Source: Aegilops tauschii subsp. strangulata (Eukaryota; Streptophyta; Magnoliopsida; Poales; Poaceae). From it: 64,000 bases of DNA. The DNA is taken from assembly GCF_002575655.3 (NCBI RefSeq), contig NC_053037.3, forward strand, positions 47,341,242 to 47,405,241, read 5' to 3'. The translations under genes and the position numbers were made by a program. This document shows positions 56,283 to 64,000 of the stretch, in pieces. The notes beneath the pieces were generated by a model. The model did no database searches, had not been told where the DNA came from, and worked only from the letters and a program-made list of their open reading frames with translations. Position 1 is the first letter of the stretch. The number at the start of each line of letters is the position of its first letter.

Positions 56283-58976
56283 TGTAGCGACCAGACCTCA
56301 GACGGTCCAGTCTCTGTGCATCAGTGTCATCCCTGGATTAGTAATGCTGACACGCACAGTACTCGAAGGATTTATAACAGAGTAGCAATCACACACTTAT
56401 TACAACGAATGTCTCAAAAGAGAACTTATTTCAATAAATATGGCTTAAGGCCATCTAGTAACGATAACAGCGGAAGGCTTGGAAGATAAGCGAGTCCATC
56501 AACTCCAACGGCATCACTGAGTATAAGACCACGACCTATGGCACCTTACTCGTCATCTGAAAAGTCTGCAACATGAACGTTGCAGCCCGAAAACGGGTCA
56601 GCACATGGAATATGCTGGCAATGTAACACAGAGAGTAATGAACAGAATAATGCTATCACTACATGCATATTTGGCTGGTGGAAAGCTCTATGGTTACAGT
56701 TTTGCGAAAAGCTAATTTTCCCTACAACAAAGGAATAAATTTTATTTAACTATCAAGGTGGTTGTTAAACATTGAGAAGGTACCTCCAACTCAATACCAA
56801 TTAAGAACGTGATTAAACCCAATCAAATTAAATTAAGTAGCATGATGATGAGATACACATGATAATCCAAGAACTAGATACTCAAGATGTCCATAACCGG
56901 GGACACGGCTAACCATGATTAGATTGTACACTCTGCAGAGGATTGCGCACTTTTCCCCACAAGACTCGATCTCCTCCGTTTGATTTCTCACACTACACGG
57001 TGTTTGAGAAACGGATGATCGAGACACAGTCTTTCAGAAACAATCACTCTTTACTCCGGGTGGACAGTTACACCTACTTTCCCCTACATGTGCTAGCCCA
57101 CCTCTTCAAGAGCTCATGTAACTTACTCAGCTATGCTAGAGCCCATAATATCTTGTGGCTGCACACGGAAGTTTCTAGTATGAATAATCTTATGATCCCT
57201 TTGAGTCTGGGTGGCGGTCCATAGGAAAATCACACGGGTACTCCGGGATATCCAAAAATACAGGCAACACTGGGTTCTCCAGGTGCCTCAATCCACCCAG
57301 TGGTTTATTTAAGTAGACAACTTAAGTTGAACCATTAATTAACAATCTCACATCTGTCATGAATTCACTCAAACCCAATCCACATCTACGAGCATAGCAT
57401 AGCAATATAAGCAACGTAGAAGTAACTCCCAAGGTTTGATATTAAACAGGGCAATAGGTACTACCTCAACTACTTCCCATACCCCACATATTAATCAGAT
57501 CCTAATCATGCAATTGTTTGAGGATTGATCTAACGCAATAAAACTGGGTAGTAAAGAGGTATGATCAAAGTGTTACTTGCCTTGCTGATGATCCGTGAAA
57601 CCTAGAGACTCGTAGTAGCACGCTTCGCACTCCGGGTACTCTATCGCAAGCAAACAATAACATACATAAGCAATCAAGCAAGGGTGCACGGGTAAAAATC
57701 CAATAAGCGATCTAACCAGAAAGTTCAACTTAGGAACTCCGGTTTGCAAAAAGAATCAAATCAAACGAAGCAACGAATGTCAAACGGCGAAAGAAACAAG
57801 CTTCGTTTAGTAATCTGGACCTAAGCCAAATTTTACAGTAGCAAAAACTTGTTTGAGTTGGTTAAATAGAAAGAGGGTTTCGACACGAAACTTTAGGCGC
57901 TTGAATTGCCTGATTGCGATAAACGAGCGAAAAGTTATACTAAAACGAAAATCGGATCAGAAATCACGATCGAAAATAATCGCGAAAATTCTGAGAAAAA
58001 GAAAAACTGACGAACAGGCTAACGAACGAACGTTCGCTGTCTGCGGTTAAATGGTGAAAACTGTTTGTTAAAACGAACGTACGGACGAACGTCCGCAAAA
58101 TAACTAAACCGGAAAAACCGAATAAAACCGATCTAGATCTAGGGTTTGAAAAAAAACCGATTCGGTTTTCTCCTGAAAACCGGCGGCGGCTACCTCGGGT
58201 CCGGCGGGGATTCCGGCGAGGCGGCGGCGCGCTCCGGCGGCGGTGAGGGACGTCGGCAGCAGCGGCGAGGGACGGCGGCGGCGGCGGCGTCTCCGGCGGC
58301 GAGGCGGCGGCGTCGGGCGTCGGGGTGGCGGGCTCCGGCGGTGGCGGCGCGGATTTGGCCGCGGGGTTAGGGTTTCGGCGGGGTGCGGGCACGGGCGGGC
58401 TGGGGCGGCCTCGACGGCTTATAAGGCCGGCCGGGGAAGGAGTCCGGGTCGAAACCGGCCCGTTAAGTCGGTTGCCTTTTTTTTAAAATAATAACGGTGT
58501 GCGGAAAAAGAAAGAAAGTAAATACTACACGGACTGCAAAAATCCCGAAATAAATTTTCCCCGTCCTCTAAAAATAAGCCGGACAAGATGAACATTTATT
58601 TGGGCCTAAAATGCAATTTTGAGAAAACGCATATTTTTCCTATGCAAATAAAATAGCAATAAAATTCCAAACAAAATCAAATAATTGTTTTTTAATATTT
58701 TTCCTCCAACATTTCATTATTTTTGGGGAAGTCATTTTATCCCCTCTCATATATTTTGATATGAAATATTTTCGGAGAGAAAAACAATTAAAACAATTGA
58801 TCCTCGTTTCGATATTTGATAAAATTCAAATATGAAAATCGGGAAATCCCCAACTCTCTCCGTGGGTCCTTGAGTTGCTTAGAATTTCCGAGGATCGCAA
58901 AACGAAATGCATTAAAATATGATATGCATGATGATCTAATGTATAACATTCTAAATTGAAAATTCGGGATGTTACA
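56283..58976 (-). repeat. 5' LTR of the chromodomain gypsy
   Basis: The 2694-bp LTR pairs with 48150-50826. TATA-like cttataag at about 58420 lies near GC-rich sequence (58160-58440), as in the other LTR. The adjoining tgaat (58977-58981) is the target duplication. Confidence 0.93.
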
Positions 58977-59375
58977 TGAATCCTTTACTTGTACGGGAAA
59001 TCCAGCCGCCTCTTATATTTGTTGGGGGTAACGGCCGATTGAACAACACCAATCGAACCAATCAATCTATTACACTTTTGTGTTCATCTACCTTTATCCC
59101 CTACCCTTGTATCTTTCTTTCTCGTTCTTCGTTCGTTCTTCGCATTGGAGGGCAGCGATCCATGAGGCTCTAGGGGCGAGCGAATCGACCTAGGGCAGCC
59201 CATATCCGCCGCACTCCCTGACGGGGTCCCTCCCGGGCATGTGGGGTTTCGTGTCTTCAAAAGCGCCCGCCGACTGTCCTGCGTATCGCGCTGTCGGTCG
59301 GGTCTCCTTTGACGTGAGCTGCGGTGCATCACCCCCGGCGTCGAGGGTACACGGTGACGTGTTCGTGTGTCAACA

Positions 59376-59506
59376 CACTTTTTGGAGACTCCGTTGGGGA
59401 CGAAGCGTTAAACAGTCTCCAGCCTGTTCTTGCTACGAGAAGAAGCGTGGAGACAATGATTTGCAGGAGTAACATGTATCAAGCGGCTGCAATCTAGAAC
59501 GGTAAC
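59376..59506 (+). other. Primer-binding site and leader of the Tat/Ogre-like element
   Basis: tggagactccgttgggga (59383-59400) is the likely primer-binding site, resembling the tRNA-Arg-type sites of Ogre elements. The leader at about 59440-59472 contains a near-copy of an ORF-internal segment at about 60465-60497 (gaagcgtggagacaatgatt). Confidence 0.65.
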
Positions 59507-62452
59507 ATGTATCATCAATCTCCTTGCGTAGATGCAAATAGTCATTATGTTGATGTTGCTAGATCTATCAATGGACATGTCATGTTGGCTGGCCCTAATG
59601 AGCAAAGGCCGACTAGTTATTCCATTGGAGAAACTTGGAATTTACTGAATCGCGACATGCAATTTATGAATCTGAATTTTCGTGCATCGGCAACTTCTTT
59701 CAATATGCCGGTGAACAACACGATTTGTTCGAGTGATCAATATATGACACCTCATGTACAGGAGGGCGTCTCAAAGTTTTATTCATCGGTAGCCGACTCG
59801 CAATATGGGGGTTCATCCCCAAACATGCTGATGGATGGGGGAATCGGCCATGCTTCCATTAGCTATTTGGCCGGTTATCCTCAAACATCATATACTACAC
59901 CTCATGAGATTAATTATTCAGTGGCATATGAAACTAAAAATATTCATGACTCAGATCACCTTTGCGGTTATGGCCGAGTGAATGGAGATTCGGCAGGAGC
60001 ATATGTGCCTAATATTGCAGGAGATAAGGTGGCTCTGGTTGCATTAAAAAGTTTAGCCCAAAATAAGAAGATTAGTGCTATTTTCCTTGAGCAACACGAC
60101 AAGGGATTGGTTCCTGATTATGAGGCAATAAGAGCTAGGGTTTTGAAAGAAGACGAAGTGTTGCCGATTAATCATATTGGTGAGAGAAAATATTCAACAA
60201 CAATGCACGTGCCTTCACCTATCATTGCAACATGTTATACACCCCCTATACAATCGCAAAATTTCGGTAACATCAATTCATTGCCGAAAGATCCTAAAAG
60301 TATTGGGGGGCAAGCCGATCCAAGCAGGGCTGAGTTTAAAGAAAAATATGTGGCCCAAGTGGACAAGATCAAGCCAGAGCTCATAGGGAATAGCGTTAAC
60401 GAATTTACTACACCTACCCTTGAGGAATTACCAGCAGAATATCGACGGGCTTATGAAGCACTCAAGAAGAAGCGTGGAGACAATGATTTGCAAGAGTACG
60501 TCAAGTGCCTTCCTCCATGTAGCAACCATGTTGGCCCTTCTACACTTTTGAGGGAAGATAAAAAAGAAACTTTGCAAGCAAATCGGCAAAAAAGGATTCA
60601 CTCGGGTAATACAGTAGATTCGGTTGAAACCGGATTGAGCACTAAGACAGCTAAAGCCGAGTGGATCAAGCCAGTTATTACCGAGTGTATCAAAACAGAA
60701 GATGCAAGCTTCATTGAGCAAAGGAATGGCAAACGCAGCAAATTGACCGTGCTCGATTTTTCTGGATATAAGGGAGCTTACATGCTACCCTATGAGTTTC
60801 GTGCTAAAGATATTGATAATCATCAAGAACAAAATAATATGGTCGAACACAGTTCGGTTAACGATGGACATCAAGAACAAGAAAGTGCAGCCGAGCAAAG
60901 TTCAACTAACGAAGAGCGTCCGAGTGAAATCTACTCGAGCAATCCGAGTGAAAATTACTCGGGCAATCCGAGTGAAATATACTCGGGCAATCCGAGTGAA
61001 ATATACTCGGGCAATCCGAGTGAAATCTATTCAGGCAATCTGAGTGATGAGGCACGAGATCCAGAAAAAGAGGAAGAGGAGTTGGAGAATTATTCAGAAG
61101 TGGAGCAAGGTATTGTTCCAGTGGTGCAACCATCTTCTCCTTCCAACGTCTTCACAAAGGTACACCTAGCAGATAGTTTATTCAATTTTCGATTCGGTCA
61201 AAATCGTATTGTTGATGCACCCGTTAGTAAGATTCTAATTAATTTTGAAAGACCAATGGAAATGAGTAATCTGTTTGTTAGGAATGATCTTGTCACTAAT
61301 CATGCTAGGCAACACGTGGTATCATTCATAGAGGCTAATAGTGACAACTTATCGCAACCAAAGTTGTTCCCGTCATGCCAACTGAAATTTATATTCATAT
61401 GGACAACTTTGTTTGTTTCATGCCTGGCTAACATTTGGTCTCAGGTGAGATGTATATTCTATGATTATTTCAGTTGCAGGAATATAAAGCCAGGTCCAAA
61501 GTCCTTCGAGATAGCCAATTCAAAAGCATCGGGAAAGGACGACGAAAATGAATGCATAGCCGAGTCAGATGACACTAAGCTGGCACCACTCGGTTGTTTT
61601 GTTTCAGAGCCGATATCACAATATCAGTTAATGGACCAGGAGTGTACGTCCAGTGCAGGCATAGTTGATCACATCATCGGTACATCGCAGACTAATCCTA
61701 TTATTATAATTGATCACGATGTCGAGCCGTCAAGACAAGAGCGGATGCAATGTTCGTTTGAGAAAATTGTTAAAGATTGCAACATGATCCATCAAGTCGA
61801 GCAATCGGACAAAATAGGACGATTGGAGTTTGTTGAGGCGAGATCATTTGGCCAGTCGAATCAGGTTGGTTTTGACGGCAATCAAATGTTGACTCGGCTA
61901 TCTCAAGCCGATTCATCTAAAGGTCAACAGGTACACACCAATGATGACGGGGTCAAGTCTTCGAGCAAGGATATGGTTAAAAGGTGCATCAACAAAAATC
62001 TTGAAGACGGGAATTCCATCAAAGCTACAATAGTGACATCTAGCACCGGGGGGCAACGAGAGAATTCAAAGACTAATGCATGCACATCTAAACAAAGCAA
62101 AGGCAATGGTAAGCACAAAGGTAAAAAGCCGAAAGTCACTTTCGCGCAGTTATTCGAAAAATATCAGAAGATAAGTGAGGCAAAGAGTGCTTGTCGGCCG
62201 AGTGAAATAAAAGCATCGAAGTCACCCCCAAGGCATAAATCTAAAGACCAGGATTGGAGAAGGAAGAAGTTGAGCAAGCAGACTCCATATCCTCCTTTTG
62301 GGCCACCAAAGCCGATATCATGGATACATCCCCATATCGACTATTATTCATATCAATCATGCGACAACTTTAAAGCAACGGCACACCATCCATCATATTC
62401 TAAACCACCTCAACAAAATTATGCAGCTCCGAGAGGATCATCGTTTGTTTAA
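59507..62452 (+). CDS. 981-residue ORF of the Tat/Ogre-like element, function unknown
   Basis: An uninterrupted frame of 981 codons starts at MYHQSPCVDANSHYVD. The N-terminal third is Ser/Tyr/Asn-rich and unrecognised. A more structured part follows near residues 170-330 (DKVALVALKSLAQNKKISAI, TPTLEELPAEYRRAYEALKK). Near residue 470 are five to six octapeptide repeats (PSEIYSGN). An acidic segment (DPEKEEEELENYSEVEQG) and a hydrophobic stretch near residues 625-650 (LKFIFIWTTLFVSCLANIWS) come next, and the C-terminal 150 residues are lysine-rich (GKHKGKKPKVTFAQLFEKYQ). No protease, RT, integrase or CCHC motif is present. Ogre-type elements carry an ORF1 of unknown function before gag; this may be its equivalent. 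The intact frame suggests recent or maintained coding. Confidence 0.75.
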   Translation: MYHQSPCVDANSHYVDVARSINGHVMLAGPNEQRPTSYSIGETWNLLNRDMQFMNLNFRASATSFNMPVNNTICSSDQYMTPHVQEGVSKFYSSVADSQYGGSSPNMLMDGGIGHASISYLAGYPQTSYTTPHEINYSVAYETKNIHDSDHLCGYGRVNGDSAGAYVPNIAGDKVALVALKSLAQNKKISAIFLEQHDKGLVPDYEAIRARVLKEDEVLPINHIGERKYSTTMHVPSPIIATCYTPPIQSQNFGNINSLPKDPKSIGGQADPSRAEFKEKYVAQVDKIKPELIGNSVNEFTTPTLEELPAEYRRAYEALKKKRGDNDLQEYVKCLPPCSNHVGPSTLLREDKKETLQANRQKRIHSGNTVDSVETGLSTKTAKAEWIKPVITECIKTEDASFIEQRNGKRSKLTVLDFSGYKGAYMLPYEFRAKDIDNHQEQNNMVEHSSVNDGHQEQESAAEQSSTNEERPSEIYSSNPSENYSGNPSEIYSGNPSEIYSGNPSEIYSGNLSDEARDPEKEEEELENYSEVEQGIVPVVQPSSPSNVFTKVHLADSLFNFRFGQNRIVDAPVSKILINFERPMEMSNLFVRNDLVTNHARQHVVSFIEANSDNLSQPKLFPSCQLKFIFIWTTLFVSCLANIWSQVRCIFYDYFSCRNIKPGPKSFEIANSKASGKDDENECIAESDDTKLAPLGCFVSEPISQYQLMDQECTSSAGIVDHIIGTSQTNPIIIIDHDVEPSRQERMQCSFEKIVKDCNMIHQVEQSDKIGRLEFVEARSFGQSNQVGFDGNQMLTRLSQADSSKGQQVHTNDDGVKSSSKDMVKRCINKNLEDGNSIKATIVTSSTGGQRENSKTNACTSKQSKGNGKHKGKKPKVTFAQLFEKYQKISEAKSACRPSEIKASKSPPRHKSKDQDWRRKKLSKQTPYPPFGPPKPISWIHPHIDYYSYQSCDNFKATAHHPSYSKPPQQNYAAPRGSSFV
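60919..61050 (+). repeat. 24-bp coding repeat (PSEIYSGN), about six units
   Basis: Units of exactly 24 bp start tccgagtgaaa at 60919, 60943, 60967, 60991 and 61015, with a decayed unit at 61039. They encode PSEIYSGN-type octapeptides. The unit core is the same word repeated in the element's LTR. Confidence 0.92.
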
Positions 62453-62539
62453 CAACCACATGTTAAAGACCGACTCAACCAAAAAGAATCGGTCCGGAGC
62501 TCAGCGAAGAAGATGGACGTGGTCAAGCAAGTGTACTGA

Positions 62540-63091
62540 GTGAAAAAGGATGGCCGCAAGTGTGCTATGTCAGATCCAACTCCATATGACAAAAAGACAG
62601 TTGAGTCTATGTTGGCTACTAAGGACAAGAAAGTGAAGCAAGTAAATTTCAAGGATCCAATCGCCGAGTTTGGAAAGGCCAAGCTGGAGGTGCCCAAAGC
62701 CAGCAAGAACTTGCCAGTGCGTAAACCAAAGACACAGCCGGGATGCCTACTCGGCTTACCATATTCGCAAGAGAAAAAGATGAATCGGCTTAGTGCCAAA
62801 GAGCTAGAGAAGAGGGACATGGCTTGGGTTCCTAAGGGAAATCCTCGAGTCAAAAGAGGCACCACATCTCCTATTGCGAAGCCGGCAAGAGTAAAAGAGG
62901 ACAAGTGTGAAGCCGGCAGGCGGAGTCGACAGTTTTCATCTCACTATAGGAGACTCCAAATGGCACATCGTCCATGTTCTTCAACCGTTCCATCAAAGCC
63001 GACGTCCCAGAACTTATCCCCAGCCGAAACATCTGAATTATTTCGGCTATTCACACTTTGGTGGACGGGTTCACCAGGTCCTATGAGATAA
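62540..63091 (+). pseudogene. Remnant of gag-pol linker in the Tat/Ogre-like element
   Basis: A 183-codon open frame lies 87 bp after the large ORF. It includes CAMSDPTPYDKKTVESMLAT, VKQVNFKDPIAEFGKAKLEV and GLPYSQEKKMNRLSAKELEK. It is lysine-rich and ends in a Ser/Pro-rich segment. I recall similar sequence in Triticeae Tat-type polyproteins but cannot assign an enzyme. No RT follows; the LTR begins 446 bp later. It could be continuous with the large ORF in an intact copy. Confidence 0.5.
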
Positions 63092-63537
63092 GGACATATG
63101 GCCGATATTTGCATATCGCCCGAAAGAGTACATTGTGTTGACAAAGCTGGCATCTAGCTAATAGTGCTCATTGCGGTGTATCTCATATTCCCAAAGCCGC
63201 TTCTTAGTTTTGCCAACGCCGGCAAGGCCGACTAATTATTCGGTCACTAATCAATCTAATGCAGCAAAAGTTGCCGACTCCTATTGTTTGTTTATTGTAG
63301 GATCCAGAGAAAGTGAGTCATCAAGATGCACAAAGCTCTGACTTGCAGGCAGGAAAGTCGATATGTCACTTAACTCCTTCGACTATCTGAAGAGGCTCTA
63401 CCCAAGAAGCAACAAGCCTAAGCATATGGTCGATAACAATTATCGTCCTTAGCATGCACAGCCGATGTAGTGTTGACATCGTGCTTAAAAAAAGTATTTT
63501 CTGGCACGCAAGCTCTGCCAGAAAACAGGGGGGCATG
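63092..63537 (+). other. 3' untranslated region and polypurine tract of the Tat/Ogre-like element
   Basis: Non-coding sequence ending in the purine-rich tract aaaacaggggggcatg (about 63522-63537), immediately upstream of the 3' LTR. Confidence 0.75.
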
Positions 63538-64000
63538 TGTTGACACCAGATTTTGGCAAGGTACAAAAGGCAAATAAGATGGACTCGAGTGAAAAGTTTT
63601 TCAGAATGAAAAGTTTCAGCTCGCCGAGTGGAACAACTTTGATGTTTGAGTCATCGACATCCGACCTCATCTTAGTGGCCGAAACTGTACTCCGAGTGGC
63701 AGAATTTAGTGTTCCGAGTGCTTTTCAGTCGATTACACCTTCAACACGACCTCGGATGAAGGAGCACTTTAAAGGAATTGTCTTCGTCTTGTCGAGGTAA
63801 TCGATTTTCATATATAAATTGTCTTAATCCGAGTTCATATGCAAAAGTTACAGTCAATACAGTCCAGTCTTACCAGAGACCAAAATATTATGCTCGACAC
63901 CAGACAAATGTTGATGAGTGTTTGATACAATGCGTGAGCAATTCGGCCCTCAAGAAGGCCATGAATCGGAAAACCTGCAACACGAGAAAGTTTCGTCTCG
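63538..64000 (+). repeat. 3' LTR of the Tat/Ogre-like element, truncated by the window
   Basis: Begins tgttgacaccagattttggc and is collinear with 46801-47265, with scattered substitutions and small indels. It continues beyond the window end. Confidence 0.93.

Larger units (their letters stand above)
48150..58976 (-). mobile_element. Complete chromodomain gypsy retrotransposon (Tekay/Del-like)
   Basis: A 10.8-kb element in minus orientation, flanked by the duplication tgaat (48145-48149 and 58977-58981). LTRs are 56283-58976 (5') and 48150-50826 (3'), starting TGTAACATCCC and ending CGCTACA on the minus strand. Primer-binding site tggtatcagagc; polypurine tract aaggggggtaggtttg. Gene order on minus is extra ORF, gag, protease, RT, RNase H, integrase, chromodomain, i.e. 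the gypsy chromovirus order. It is non-functional because of several stops and a frameshift. It inserted into the LTR of the Tat/Ogre-like element. Confidence 0.96.
46801..59375 (+). repeat. 5' LTR of the Tat/Ogre-like element, split by a nested insertion
   Basis: The LTR consists of 46801-48149 and 58982-59375, about 1.74 kb when joined, with perfect terminal inverted ends tgttgacac/gtgtcaaca. Its first 460 bp are closely similar to 63538-64000. It contains an array of gagtgaa motifs at 47361-47706. Confidence 0.85.
46801..64000 (+). mobile_element. Tat/Ogre-like LTR retrotransposon, no pol seen, continuing past the window end
   Basis: The 5' LTR starts tgttgacaccagattttggc at 46801, and the same sequence opens the 3' LTR at 63538. 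The 5' LTR ends ...gtgtcaaca at 59375 after a nested gypsy insertion. A primer-binding site tggagactccgttgggga follows. The interior is about 4.2 kb, with a 981-codon ORF and a second, shorter frame; no protease, RT or integrase was found. The LTR ends and the tRNA-Arg-like primer site recall Ogre/Tat elements, which carry an extra ORF upstream of gag. That classification is tentative. Confidence 0.8.

Noticed and set aside
1..64000. CRISPR arrays, tRNA genes, operons, prokaryotic defence or phage genes
   Set aside because: None of the sequence supports a prokaryotic source; repeats are plant TE repeats without spacer structure, and no cloverleaf-like tRNA was recognised by eye.

Overview
The window looks like nuclear DNA of a Triticeae grass (wheat, goat-grass or barley type). 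The reasons are Stowaway-type MITEs, large nested LTR retrotransposons with grass-type gag and pol proteins, CACTA elements full of inverted 'accggt' subterminal repeats, GC-rich exon islands and plant-type introns. No bacterial, organellar or viral gene set is present, and no tRNA gene, intact rRNA gene or CRISPR array was seen. Most of the sequence is transposable-element (TE) DNA. Several insertions are delimited exactly by target-site duplications (TSDs).

0-16.5 kb: gene-bearing but TE-rich. A SINE-like insertion (112-467) carries two 130-bp units with the 3' half of 5S rRNA. A possible minus-strand gene built of local duplications follows (about 1.28-3.07 kb). Next is a three-level nest: a Mutator-like element (3617-6221) holds a hAT element (3745-4814), which holds a Stowaway MITE (3944-4154). 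A proline-rich intronless gene (6590-7294, minus) and a two-exon DUF674 gene with an apparent frameshift (14335-15131, minus) are the best host genes here. Between them lie TTTCA-rich degenerate repeats, a GGCAACT-rich TIR element and a 230-bp direct duplication.

16.5-24 kb: an old minus-strand Ty1/copia integrase fragment is split by a 4.55-kb CACTA element (17288-21837, TSD ggt) and by a 1.07-kb LINE-like insertion (22314-23382, 15-bp TSD). The CACTA element carries a broken four-exon gene (19710-20949), probably of the wheat B3-like family, with its own TATA box.

24-34.2 kb: a host gene on the minus strand (24470-34130) is reconstructed here as six phase-0 exons. It encodes a NOP5NT (NOP56/NOP58 N-terminal)-like protein of 259 residues. 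Its fourth intron is about 8.2 kb because it hosts a MITE, a hAT element and a young full-length copia element (27933-32988, TSD caccg).

34.4-64 kb: a Helitron 3' end (36055), then a four-level retrotransposon nest. A copia element (from 36065) is interrupted by a gag/protease-only gypsy element resembling Sabrina (39409-46800, minus). That element's 5' LTR is interrupted by a Tat/Ogre-like element (46801 to beyond the window end) with a 981-residue ORF. Its 5' LTR in turn holds a complete chromodomain gypsy element (48150-58976, TSD tgaat, minus) with an extra coiled-coil ORF upstream of gag. The least described items are the extra ORF (55443-56175), the 981-residue ORF sharing a TCCGAGTGAAA repeat core with its own LTR, and the NOP5NT-like gene. 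Lineage names are from memory; no database was searched.
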